DNA of 64,000 nucleotides from Hordeum vulgare subsp. vulgare. Its lineage: Eukaryota; Streptophyta; Magnoliopsida; Poales; Poaceae. A program made the position numbers and the translations under genes. Within the stretch, counting starts at the first letter, position 1. Each line of letters opens with the position of its first letter. Where the stretch lies: contig NC_058524.1 of the NCBI RefSeq assembly GCF_904849725.1, positions 513,468,263 to 513,532,262 of the forward strand. Direction: 5' to 3'. The notes below the pieces were generated by a model, which had not been told where the DNA came from, made no database searches, and was given only the letters and a program-made list of their open reading frames with translations. Below are positions 45,253-56,460 of the stretch, one piece after another.

Positions 45253-46313
45253 AGAAGGGTTCCGGTACTCTAGCTTACTGATTGGTTAACGGAAAATTCC
45301 ACCACGCTCAAGTTACGCCGTAGAAAAGGAGTATCCACCCATTGCCCATTTGTTGAATCCCACATTGCATCCAAAAAGTGGACACTGTAAGCACTAAACA
45401 GATCAGCAACAAAACCGAACTACAAAGGTGCACAAAACTCAGTTAACTACATAAAATTTAGTTAACAAAACAATTTGAGTTAACTAGTGGCGTTAGTGAA
45501 CATTGTATCCAAAATTCACTTAACTACAAAATAGTACATTGTAATCACTAAACACTACATCCAAAATTTAGTTAACTGCACAAATTCAGTTTAACTAGTC
45601 GCATTACTAAACTACAAAGGTGCAACAAATCTTCTTCAAAATCATGAACATGAGCACCGAACTGGTGGCATTGCATACCTACAACTATCATGTGAACACA
45701 ACACTAGCATAAATGAACTACATAGTTTAGAAACTTGGCACTAATTTATCTATCACAAATATCTAGGACAAAACCCTAGCCCTAAATTGATTGATAGACA
45801 CTGGCAAACAACTTCCAATTGCAAATTCACCGAGGAATCATAGGCTGAAGTTCCTACTTTATCGGCCTAAAGCCCTACTTTACCACACAAAACCCTAGCC
45901 TCAAATCATCGCCCAAAAATTTAGCTTTACTACGCGGCAAGAACCATAGCCACACCCTAGCACTAGACAACCATGAATCGACCTCAAAACAGAACGATTT
46001 GTCTGTGTTGTTGACAACGAGCACAGGACGAACAAAGCACACGGATGCGAGGAGAGAAATATGTCCAATTTAATTCAGGTGGGTTGCAATGCGATGGAAT
46101 AATAATAGCGATAGGGGGGTTATGCAATATGTGTGGCGACGACTCGCTTGGCCACCTGGGCGCCACTTGGCTCTCTCTGATTGGCTTAGGACTGAATAAT
46201 CACATTTGTTGCAAGTTTGACGATGATGGGATGTAATTTTGTAAGTATTGCAAGTATATGACTAAAGCATCACATCCTAGACAATTTCTTGGACATGGTA
46301 CTTTTAACTCTTA
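45253..46313. other. Unassigned DNA, possibly the 5' end of the MULE element
   Basis: AT-rich, with repeated AGTTAACT-type motifs between about 45440 and 45600 and CCCTAGC repeats at 45774-45960. I recognise no gene, RNA or element border; short ORFs are not supported. Confidence 0.4.
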
Positions 46314-46469
46314 CTCCCTCGTTCATAAATATTTATTTTTCTAAAGATTCAACTACGAACTACATACGAAGCAAAATGAATGAATTTACACTCTAAAATA
46401 TGTCTATATATATCTGTATGTAGTCCATAGTGAAATCTTTAAAAAAAGAAATATTTAGGAACGGAGGGG
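46314..46469. mobile_element. Stowaway-type MITE upstream of the receptor gene
   Basis: 156 bp, starting CTCCCTCGTTCATAAATATT and ending AATATTTAGGAACGGAGGG, with TA at 46312-46313 and 46470-46471. The two ends are inverted repeats and the interior (ACACTCTAAAATATGTC) matches the common Triticeae Stowaway consensus I know. Confidence 0.9.
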
Positions 46470-46869
46470 TAGGTTATAGGGCCAAAACTACCGTGTCAAT
46501 ATTTTAGTCATGACCAGAGACTTATCTTTGTTTACATCATGACCAATTCTTTTTGGCAGGTCAATGCTCCCTTGCCCACTCTAGCTTATTTTTCTTCGCT
46601 AGTGTTAGCAGATCATGGGCCAGTAAAACCTCAACCAGAAATTTAATTAGTCAAATAATTTAGTGAGAGAAGCCTAGGCTAAAACCAAACGCACGTTACC
46701 AACCTGCTCGCCCACTGACATAACCCAAGGAGAAGAGAAACCATGAGTGTGTGGACGTTGTTTCCCAAACGCAAACCCACGCACGCACGCTGGCACCAAT
46801 TCATCGTCTGTACAATCCTCGAGTGAAAAAGTTGCTGCTTGTCGGCTTCCTCGTAACCCGCGCCTTGCT

Positions 46870-47106
46870 AGCTACCTCTCCCTCCCTCCCTCCCTCCCTC
46901 CCGCTCCATACCCCGTGCATGGATGTCGATCGGTCGCTCCCCTCTCCCTCGCCCTCCCCCCACGTCCTCAGGTATATAACCATCCCAGCCATCCCCCATC
47001 CCCAACCCCATCAGGAAACAGAGAAGGAGAGGGAGAGACTACGGAGAGATACTACTGTGGTAGCTAGCTGGATTTTGGGAGACAGTGCGTTCTTGTGCGT
47101 GTGGTG
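46870..47106 (+). promoter_or_regulatory. Core promoter and 5' UTR of the PYL gene
   Basis: The TATA box is TATATAA at 46973-46979. A pyrimidine patch of CTCCC repeats lies at 46875-46907, and an ACGT core in CCCCACGTCC at about 46958-46967 could be an ABRE-like site. By spacing, transcription should start near 47005, giving a UTR of about 100 bases. The regulatory role is inferred. Confidence 0.65.
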
Positions 47107-47697
47107 ATGGAGGCGCACATGGAGCGGGCGCTGCGGGAGGGGGTGACGGAGGCGGAGCGGGCGGCGCTGGAGGGGACGGTGCGGGCGCACCACACCTTCC
47201 CGGGGCGGGCGCCGGGGGCCACCTGCACGTCGCTGGTGGCGCAGCGCGTGGCGGCGCCTGTGCGCGCGGTGTGGCCCATCGTGCGCAGCTTCGGCAACCC
47301 GCAGCGGTACAAGCACTTCGTGCGCACCTGCGCGCTCGCGGCCGGCGACGGGGCCAGCGTCGGCAGCGTCCGGGAGGTCACCGTCGTGTCCGGCCTCCCG
47401 GCCTCCACCAGCACCGAGCGCCTCGAGATCCTCGACGACGACCGCCACATCCTCAGCTTCAGCGTCGTCGGCGGTGAGCACCGCCTCCGCAACTACCGCT
47501 CCGTCACCTCCGTCACCGAGTTCCAGCCGGGCCCCTACTGCGTCGTCGTCGAGTCCTACGTCGTCGACGTGCCCGACGGCAACACCGAGGAGGACACCAG
47601 GATGTTCACCGACACCGTCGTCAAGCTCAACCTCCAGAAGCTCGCCTCCGTCGCCGAGGAGTCCGGCGCGGCGCCTGGCTCGCGGCGGCGGGACTAG
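47107..47697 (+). CDS. PYL: PYR/PYL/RCAR-type abscisic acid receptor
   Basis: This 196-residue START-fold protein binds abscisic acid in the cytosol and nucleus and then inhibits clade A PP2C phosphatases, which starts ABA signalling. Visible hallmarks are the pocket Lys in NPQRYKHF (residue 69), the gate SGLPA (95-99), the latch HRL (125-127) and the C-terminal helix [15 protein letters not shown] (166-180). The N-terminus is short and the C-terminus ends RRRD, like rice monomeric-subgroup receptors. I chose the ATG at 47107 because [12 protein letters not shown] is the usual start; the frame is open four codons upstream. It is intronless and very GC-rich, as for grass PYL genes. No damage is seen. 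A MITE lies on each side. The exact paralogue number cannot be assigned by eye. Confidence 0.96.
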   Translation: MEAHMERALREGVTEAERAALEGTVRAHHTFPGRAPGATCTSLVAQRVAAPVRAVWPIVRSFGNPQRYKHFVRTCALAAGDGASVGSVREVTVVSGLPASTSTERLEILDDDRHILSFSVVGGEHRLRNYRSVTSVTEFQPGPYCVVVESYVVDVPDGNTEEDTRMFTDTVVKLNLQKLASVAEESGAAPGSRRRD

Positions 47698-48146
47698 AAC
47701 TAGAAGAGACGAGAGCTCCCGGCAGTTCGTGGTGGGACCGCGCAACCTGGCGTGGTGGTGGCGGCGGCCGGACGGCGCCGCGGTTGTTAGTTGGAGTACT
47801 CTGCTATTTCGCACCCTTTTCCTTTTCTGTTTGTTTTCTTCGCCCCTTTTTCCATTGGTGTCGAAAAGAGCCTTCGGCGTAAGCAAGCAGCCTCCTTTTC
47901 TTGTGTATTATCATCATCTTTGTTCTTTTCTCCGGCTGCCGTTTGTGCAATTTCTGAGTTCCTGATGGCTGGCGACAACGATGCTCAACAGGGGAAAAAC
48001 TCAAGTGGCTGTTGCCGGTTGCTCTCAACAAGATGGCGTTGCCCTCATATTTTTACATTTCATCTTTGTACCGCAAATACAATAGTGTTCTCATCCTAAT
48101 CAATGTGCAAAGTATTCAACGTCTCGGAACTAGATCCTCGGCACTA
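47698..48146 (+). other. 3' UTR and downstream sequence of the PYL gene
   Basis: T-rich after about 47810, as in plant 3' UTRs, and without coding hallmarks. A near-upstream AATACAATAG at about 48075 could guide polyadenylation, but no strong signal is visible. Confidence 0.5.
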
Positions 48147-48306
48147 CTCGCTCCGTTCCTAAATATAAGTCTTTTTAAAGGTTTCATTAAAAATCTACAT
48201 ATAAATGTATATAGACATACTTTAGAGTGTACATTCATTTATTTTGTTTTGTATGTAGTCTACTGGTAAAAAAATTTAAAAGACATATATTTAAGAACAG
48301 AGGGAG
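48147..48306. mobile_element. Stowaway-type MITE downstream of the receptor gene
   Basis: 160 bp from CTCGCTCCGTTCCTAAAT to AAGAACAGAGGGAG, with TA at 48145-48146 and 48307-48308. It is related to the upstream MITE by its ends and the shared CTTTAGAGTGTACATTCAT core (complement of the other copy). Confidence 0.9.
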
Positions 48307-48378
48307 TAGTCAGTAGTAATAATTTTCTCCAGAACCGGGAGATTCCTCTGTTTTTGACATCTTACTAGATTGCTACTA

Positions 48379-48530
48379 AGAGCATCTCTAACATAGGCTT
48401 AAAAAATTTACTCGTCACTTTAGCATCTTTTAGCATGTTGGGGTCAGCTAAAAAACGCACACCCAAAATAACACACAATGCAAATTATGCGTGCGCGATG
48501 TAGTGCACTAAATTTGCAGCTTGCGATTTC
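48379..48530. other. Partial AGAGCATC-type terminal-repeat element
   Basis: Begins AGAGCATCTCTAACATAGG, like the ends of the following elements, but no matching right end is seen before 48531. Probably a truncated relative. Confidence 0.4.
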
Positions 48531-49400
48531 AGAGCATCTTTAACAGACTATATAAAAACGCAAGCTGTAAAAATGAGATACGGATCGAAAAAAAAGGCAT
48601 TTTAAGGTTTTATTTTAGCTATGCCCAAACACAAACTGCAAAACTGCGATAAAGAGCTCCTTCCTCCGGCCCGGCCGCCGCCGCCCCTTCCTCCAACCGG
48701 CCGTGCCGGCAACACCAGCCGCGCCCAACCCTGTCGGCCGTGCCCCATCACCACGCCGCCCGTGCCTAGCCTCGCCGGCCACGCCTTGTCGCCCGTCGGT
48801 CATGCCATGTTGCCTCCGTCATCAGCGACTTGCTCGGTTGTCAGCCGCGCCGGCCGAGTCGTGCCCTTTTGCCTGCCGCGCTGGAAGGATTCTGACTGCC
48901 AGGCTGAGATCATGGGAGGCCATGACGAGTTCAAGATCGTCCAATTCAAACCGGCGACGAACGATTGCGGCGTACAGCTGCCTTTTCTGACGTGCGGTGA
49001 TGAATTCAGAATTCCGGCAAGTTTAGGACGGATTCTGGCAAACTCCGTGGCGGCGTATTTGCTCCGACGAGGTTTGACCGGTATATGGCCCCCCTAGAAT
49101 CGGCCTTCAAACCTCCAAAAATAAGTGTTTCGGGTGTGGCTTTACCGTGCACCTTAAAAAAATATGAGTTGGACCATTTTTAATGTTTCTGTTCTGTACA
49201 TTTTTTGCGATCAAAACAGTAAAACACAAAAAATTACGAGTTTGATCATTTATACGGAATGTGCTAGAGATAGTCTTAGTGCGTGTCAAAAAATTCTTTT
49301 GCACGTGCAGTATTTTACAGCTTCCGCTAGAGCTGTTCGGCGCTTACAAATATATATTCTAACGCTCGAAGCTGTTTTTGGCTCGAGTTAGAGATGCTCT
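48531..49400. mobile_element. Non-autonomous TIR element, copy A
   Basis: Starts AGAGCATCTTTAACAG and ends GTTAGAGATGCTCT, an inverted pair. The interior has a GC-rich block (48660-49080), whose long ORFs have no recognisable domain, flanked by AT-rich arms. It is homologous to copy B at 49961. I could not confirm a target duplication, so Mutator-like and Harbinger-like origins are both open. Confidence 0.6.
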
Positions 49401-49960
49401 AAGATCGAAATTGCAAAAGCCATCCCATCCAAAATAATTCCGAGCAGGATCAGCGCTAATGAAACCGTACTGCTGCTACCATTGGTTGAGCGAATTTGAC
49501 CAGATTAATGGAACCAATCAGAAGAGTGGTTGCAAAAAGCAGTGGCCACCGTCTCGTGCTGGCCAAAGCGCAGCGCCACTTATAAAAGAGCAAGCGGCAT
49601 GGATTGGGATTAGGACTAGTCGGTCCTTAAAGCAAAGCGTCTCCGGCCGGGAGAGGAATACGCCCGGGCGGTGGTGGCCAGGGAATCGCTGGGTAGCTGA
49701 CTAGCAGCTAATTGGGTGGCTAAGCTGCTCTGTGGGGTCACTGTGTGGCTTCATGGGTCTCACGACTTTTTTCCAACACTTTATTTTTTTCCAGAAAGGA
49801 AGGATAGTAGACAAACGGAAGGTACTGCAGATAGAGATATTGTATTAAAATACTGTACTGGCCTCTACCAATTATAGTGTCTACTGCTTCAGGTGGTGAC
49901 CATGGATAAAAGGGGAAAATGTTCATCTTGCTGCATGGACTGTTCAGTTATTCCAGACGT
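49401..49960. other. Spacer between the two TIR elements
   Basis: No repeat family, gene or RNA recognised. The short ORF 49459-49704 has no known features. Confidence 0.3.
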
Positions 49961-50749
49961 AGAGCATCTCTACCACATCTTGTAAAAACGTAAACCGTAA
50001 AACAGAGATATAATTAAAAAATGCATTCTAAGTATTCAAACCAGCTATGTCCGAACAGAAACTATAAAGTTATGGTAAATAGCTCCTTCCTTCGGTCCGG
50101 CGGCCGGCGTCCATGCCTCTAGCCGGCCACGCCGACCGCGTCCAACCCCATCAGACGTGCCCCGTTGCGCGTCGGCCGCACCCCCTCGTCCGTTGGCCGC
50201 GGCCCGTCCCCATCGGTCGCGCTCGATCACCACGTCGGTCGCGCCCAGCCTCGTCGGCCACGCCTTGTCGCCCGCCAGCCATGCCCCGTCGCCTCCGTCG
50301 TTAGCGACTTGCTCTATTGCCACCCGCATCGGCCAAGCCGTGCCCCTTTGCCTGCTGTGCTGGGAAGATTCCGGCGGCCAGGCTGTGGTTATGGGAGGCC
50401 ATGGCGAGGTCGAGCTCGTCCAATTTAAACCGATGGCGATCGACTGCAGCGTTCAGCGGCCTTTTTCAGCGTGCGGTGATGAATTCACGCAAGTTTAGGA
50501 CGGATTTCGACCAAATCCGCAGCGGCGTGTTTGCTTCGAGGAGGTTTGACCGATATACAGGGCCCCCTAAAATCAGCCTTCCAACCTTCAAAAATAAGGG
50601 TTTCGGGTGTGGTTTTACCGTGCCCCTTAAAAACTTACGGGTTGGACCACTTTTACAATTTTTGTTCTGCACACTTTTTGCGATCCAAACTATAAAACGC
50701 AAAAAAATACGGGTTTGACCACTTATACGGGGTCTGCTAGAGATGCTCT
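49961..50749. mobile_element. Non-autonomous TIR element, copy B
   Basis: Starts AGAGCATCTCTACCACATC and ends CTGCTAGAGATGCTCT. The interior parallels copy A: the block with ATGGGAGGCCATGGCGAGG (50392) matches ATGGGAGGCCATGACGAG (48912). The ORFs are compositional. Confidence 0.6.
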
Positions 50750-50779
50750 TAGTTCTCAACTGTAAAATCGAAAAGTTAT

Positions 50780-51236
50780 GAGAGCAACTCCAACGGAGCG
50801 ACCCAAACACACAACGTTTTTGTCCGCTTTTGTCAGTTTGAATTGTCCGTCGGTCCGTCCATGTCTGTTTTCTTAAATGGGTCGACACATGTACCCAACG
50901 AGAAGCAAGCAGGCAGCAGCACTGTGGTATTAAAATAATAGGAGAGAGGTGGGTGGGAGTGGGTCATCGAATTAAATAAGCAGGCACACGTTGGTGGGTG
51001 GCTGTGTGACACGTAGGCCAGGTCGGCCACATGCGAACACAGAAAGGATGCACACGCGTCCGCTTCAAATCCGCGCCGACGCATTTCAGTCCTAAATCTG
51101 AGCCGGAAATGGGTCGGCGTGGACGCAAAGCGGACGTGCTTTGACAATGAGTTCGCGCGTTGGGCCATCACTTTTGTCCGCAAGGACCCAAACGAACGGC
51201 GACAGACGAAATGGACATCCGTTGGAGTTGCCCTCA
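50780..51236. mobile_element. Small TIR element with GGACG-rich interior
   Basis: The ends are inverted repeats: GAGAGCAACTCCAACGGA at 50780-50797 and TCCGTTGGAGTTGCCCTC at 51218-51235. The interior is rich in GACGCGGAC-like words, as in a common Triticeae family of non-autonomous DNA elements. No duplication identified. Confidence 0.65.
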
Positions 51237-51708
51237 GGTATGGTAATACCATGAAGGAGATATTAAATAATAAAAACACCTTTCGGTGGAAAAAAGTAGA
51301 TTCTTGGACCAAGTCTTGAAAATTATTACGAGAACAAAAAAATTTAGAACCTTATAGAATTTTTAATTGCAGATTTCAAAAGTCAAAAATAATCTAGAAA
51401 AACCAAGGAACTCTAGAATATTACCTTTTTTACGGAATTATTTTTCTTTAATTCTCTTTCCTATTTTTTTTGTTTTCTGTTATTTTTCTTCAAAATGTTA
51501 TCGTTCAAAAGAAGAAGTGTTCACTATTAAAAAGCAAAGGCACATTATGTCTATTCTTAATAAAAGGCATTTTTTTTCTACCATAAAATAATCAGCACAC
51601 CAGTCATGCTACCAAAATCTGATAAATAGGTTTAGCATAGTTTATACTAGAAGGATTGGACGCGCTTTGCTGCGCCATCAATGTTGTTGGATTATCAATA
51701 AAAAAATA
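51237..51708. other. Unassigned AT-rich spacer
   Basis: T-rich sequence with no supported gene; a short ORF at 51367-51591 is low-complexity. GGATTGGACGCGCTTTGCTG at 51652 resembles the tip of a repeat but could not be placed. Confidence 0.3.
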
Positions 51709-51954
51709 CTTCGTGTGTATCAAAATATAAGGTGTAATTTTTTGAGAAGTCAAATCTTTTTAAGTTTGACCAAATTAGTAGATAAATATATCAATATACA
51801 TACTATAAAATCGCATTAGATTTATCATGAAATAATATTTTTGTATTGATTTAGTATTGTTGATGCCAATATTTTTTGCTCTAAACTTGGTCAAAGTAAA
51901 AGATAATATACTTTTCGAAAACTTAATACGCCTTATATCTTAAAACTGAGTGAG
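51709..51954. mobile_element. Mariner/Stowaway-type MITE
   Basis: 246 bp between TA dinucleotides (51707-51708 and 51955-51956). The ends are degenerate inverted repeats (ATCAAAATATAAGGTG facing CGCCTTATATCTTAAAAC), and the AAGTTTGACCAAATTAGTAG / AAACTTGGTCAAAG pair lies inside. Confidence 0.8.
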
Positions 51955-51956
51955 TA

Positions 51957-53540
51957 TTTGGTTTGGCGAGGGGAGGGAGTGGACCATCGAGTGTCTCTTT
52001 ATTTATAATGCAACGTGTTAGATAGGCCTTCAGCGGTTTGCTTCAGTGTTATTTGCTCATCAATCCATACTTTTGTGTGAAAATGTCATTGATGGCTGCA
52101 TGTTCTATATTGGTGCTACAATATCACATATTGTCACTTCTTTCTAGGGGTGGGAGGGATATCGGTTTATTGATACGTTTGTATAGGTCGATTGCTCCCA
52201 ATTGATTTAGAAAATCATCGATCTGGTCAAAGTTGTAAACCAAATCTAAAATTAAATACCTCGATGGTTGACATAACATGAACTCTATATTTTGCTGACC
52301 CACCCGTTAGGGCCTATATTTTTTTATTCACATAAAGAAATTGCAGCGTCATTGACATCGTGTTCAACATCGCCTCAATATTGCAATTTCATACATATTG
52401 CATATAATATCACCTTGGCATTGCAATTTCCTTCCGTGGAACTTGCTTTAAATATCACATAATTGAAATTGGAACTGACCAATAACGAGAAATTGAAACA
52501 TGATACAATTTCATTGCCTTTCGTTGTTTAGAAATTGTAACACCCAACATGTGGCTCTAACCGATCAACTGATAATTCTTGACAAGGCTAGAAACACATA
52601 TTAAAACGTTTAACAAGGTGGGCATCATTACAAATACATGTATTGTGTAGAAAAGAATACAAGCGCGCATTGGCTTACACTCGCCACAACAAAGGTAGCT
52701 ACAACATAAATATCTCAATACATCCATACATCTCAATAATTATCCAAAAGTCAGGATCTGACTACGGATATACACAAACGGAATAAAATGAAATCCACCC
52801 TGTTAATCCGAGGTTGACAACCGGGAATCCATCTTATGGTCATCGAAGAACAAGCATTGCTCTCACGTCAAAGCATGGCTTTACCTGTACCTAGTTGTTG
52901 TAGTAATTTGTGAGTCTTTGGGGACTCAGTAATCTCATTACCATGGGCATCAAAACTAATAATACTTTAATGGATATGAAATGGTTAAGTGGTGATGTTG
53001 TAGCAAGAATTAGTCTGACGAGTACTAGAACAAGATGAGATAAATCCTACGCAAAGTGCACGCAAGCTAGTATGATCAAGAAGTGATCCTGAACACCTAC
53101 TTTTGAGTCATTCATAACCCTACCATTTTCTCTTCTCGAACTCCATTGAAAAGAGACGATCACGATCACTCACATGGTTGGTGCATTTTTGTTGAATTTA
53201 GTTTGGAAGTTATATATAATAGGATATTATAAATATCCAAGTCGCCACATAATCGCGGGCACAACTTTCCAAATGATTTAATCCTGGAGGGGTTCTCCAA
53301 CTCATCCATCATAAATTAGCCACAAGTTGCTTTGAAAAACCTCAACATCGTGGTAGCACAATGTATTGTCAAATTCTCGGTGCACAAGAAATTTGTCAAA
53401 GGTAAAACAAGTGCAACAAGACCTCCCCGCATGGAGACAACCGTGATAAGAGCCGCATATATCTCGTTCTCAGGACACGACCGGATTGGCTAAGTTTCCG
53501 GCTGGGAAGCCCGTTGATGTCCCCGGTAAAAGAGCGTGGT
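51957..53540. other. Unassigned AT-rich DNA
   Basis: No open frame with recognisable domains and no LTR or TIR pair found. Composition suggests decayed retrotransposon sequence. Confidence 0.3.
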
Positions 53541-55900
53541 GGCCTCATGTTTGTTTTTCATAATTGATGATAAACCCTATGGACTAATGCTTGCTTTGAG
53601 TTATACTTTAAGGTTTGTCCATACACATTGCTTGACGACCATAAGTTGGTTTCAAGGTTATAAGACGGAGATTATGTGTGACCAAGGTGCTATTCAAGGA
53701 GTTATCCAAAGATTGGTTATATGAGAGTTGAGCCTATTGCAAGTATGTCTTGAAGAAGAAGATTGTGTGATGATTCATGTTTACCTTCAAGACATCATCT
53801 TAATAAGGAGTATGGGAAGATACAAGGTTGGTCAAGACTAAATACAAAGAGTGATTCAAGTTTATCAACACACAAGCATAGAAGATGTATCGAGAAGGAC
53901 CAAGTGATCCTATGGTATGGCAACATTGTCCATTATGCTTTTTGTACTAACCCATGGTCTATGTGAGAGTTTTTTGAGGTTTTAGGTATATATTCATGGG
54001 CATGCATCAAAAGGAAGATATCATATAACACATGAAGGATGACATCAAGTGGTGACCTCATCAAGGTTGCGGTGTGCAACTTCAAGTGGAGCATCACAAA
54101 GAGGACATGCTTGAAGCTTGCCAGCCATTCTTGTGATAATGGACATGTGAAGATGTGCCTAAGATAGGCTCACCCATAGTGGAGTGTTGGGGAGCAATCT
54201 AATTGTCTTCATCGAGCGTGTGCAATCAAGAAAGGTGGTCCAAAGTTGAGAAGGTAAATATCATCATCATCTAGCTCAAGTGGATTATGCACAAGGCAAA
54301 GGTTTTTCATTGATAGGTTTTCTCTTTATCGGTCTCATGGTGTTAGTTGGGAGATCATGTTATAGGATCGATTGTCATACTATCAAAGGGGGCTTTCTAG
54401 TGAGTAGCATGATCGTATCATTTGTAGAGAGCTAAAACCATTGCATCATTGGAATCATCTTTCTTTGATCTTGTTTGTCTTTTCTATTGTGAGTTATGGA
54501 GCTTGTGGTCATCTTCATGACGAGCTCAAGTTAATCGAAATCGGATTTCGTATGCATCATCTATTGTGTTTTCGATGTTGTAGTTTTTGCTGATTCTTCA
54601 CGCATGGAGGTTTCAAACCTCTATATATTTGGCATATCTCTCTTGCCACTTCTAAAGATTTCCTTGTCGTCTGCTTTCTACCAAGCTTGAGTTCGACAAA
54701 ATCAGAGTTCATTTGCACAAGTTATGGCAGTTTTGGTTTTCTTGCATCCATTTATTTTGCTTGGGAATTTTTGAAGCACTTAAGTTGTAGTAACGCACTG
54801 GTCCATGGTAGTACCGCTTGGCGATACAGCCGTAGGCTAGTACTATTCTCACTGGTGCTTGTTTTGGGACTTCTGTAGGCCTGCCCACAATTCACAAAAG
54901 TAGCACGGTAGTAGAGCGGTAGTACCACTTATTGCGGTACTTCAACATTCTACTACCGCTGCCACTACCACTTATTTTGGAGCTTATGTTTCCCTTTTGC
55001 AGCTTTCATGGTACTAGAGCGGTACTAGGATGGTAGTACCGCTTCGTGTGGTACTTCGGCTCTAGGGCCTCTCTGTACCGTTGTTTCTCTGTATCAGGTG
55101 ATCCTAAGCGGTAATACTTCATATAGATGCATGATAGTACCGCTACGGAGGCACTACCGCACCAGCACTTCACCATATCACTCTGGTACTCCTTGAACCG
55201 CCGCCTTAAGGGATAGTAGCACTTTACTGCAGGCTGAGTAAAACGGTCGGATTTGAGCCCCACCTATTAAGGGGGTCTTCTTCCCCAATTGACACTATCC
55301 TTTGAGCTCATATTTCCTCTCCATTTTTGGCCTTCTTTGGGCTTTCTATCTCTCAATCCCTCAAGTGATTCTTGCTTTTTCTTTAGGGAAAAGAGAGAGG
55401 AGATCTAGATCCACATTTCCACCAATCACTTTCTCCTCTAAGTGAGGGGAACCCCTTGGATCTAGATCTTGGAGTTCTTTGTGTTCTCCTTGTTCTTCCT
55501 CTCATATTCCTCCATAGCCTTTGTTGTTGGGGTGGGATTCGAGAGTGAGGTACTTGACCACTTCGTGTGTTCTTGTCGTTGCATTATTTGCATTGATTTG
55601 AGTTCTCCACATTGATGTGTGGAAGTGAAAAGTCAAGAAGCTCATTACTCTTGGGTATTTGAGCACCCTTGAGCTTGTGCATCTTGGGTGCTTGATGTCT
55701 CTATATTTTATGCTTATTTAGAGCTCACTTGTTGCATGTTTTCTTCATATATTATGTCCCGTTGAACAAAATATTTGTCCATTATGCATGATTACCGGTA
55801 TTTACACTTTCTCTTGTGAGCATTGCATAATTAGTATTATAGTTGGTTTCTATTAGTTTTCTTTCTTTTCTTGTGTCTACATGTGTTATGAAGCAATCTA
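53541..55900 (+). repeat. High-copy Triticeae repeat, LTR-like, class uncertain
   Basis: The text from TTTGAGTTATACTTTAAGG through ATCATCATCTAGCTCAAGTGG to the GGTAGTACCGCT-rich part (54800-55200) is of a kind I recall as very abundant in wheat. It has no coding capacity. The GGTAGTACCGC motif recurs about ten times in both orientations. Borders and class are not determined. Confidence 0.45.
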
Positions 55901-56460
55901 GTATCAACACTAGTAGGAAAAGGACCATTAGTCCCGGTTCCAGAGGGCCTTTAGTACCAGTTCTCCAACCGGGACTAAAGGCCCAAACCTTTAGTCCCGG
56001 TTGGCTTATGAACTGGGACAAAGGTGCTCCATGTGGCCGCTGAGGGGCGCCCAGGCGGAGGACCTTTAGTCCCAATTGGTAACACCAACCGGGCCGAAAA
56101 GGCAGCCACGTGTCAGCAGCTCACAGACACTGGTTTTTTTTGAAAGGGGGGGGGGTTAGGGAATTTGGAGGGTTTTAGGGGTTTCATATTGTGTTATCTA
56201 GCTACTACATAAATAGAGAAGTGACCTCTCTTTCTCCATGCTTGGTCGACGGTAGCTACTAAATATAGAGAGAACTCGACGCTAGCTAGTAAGCAAATGA
56301 AGGAATCATTAATTACACAACATCGTCATGAACATATATAGAGAGAAGTGACCTCTCTTTCTCCGTGCTTGGTCGAACAACTCGACGCTACTACATATAG
56401 TACACGATCATACATATATAAAATATATAACATCACTTGCGATCCCTAACTAGCTAATAT

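Noticed and set aside
47011..47886. 291-codon minus-strand ORF over the receptor gene
   Set aside because: Shadow of the very GC-rich PYL coding sequence; the plus frame has clear family motifs.
48621..49097. 158-codon ORF as a possible small host gene
   Set aside because: Lies inside a TIR element core, has no recognised domain, and is matched by a broken version in copy B.
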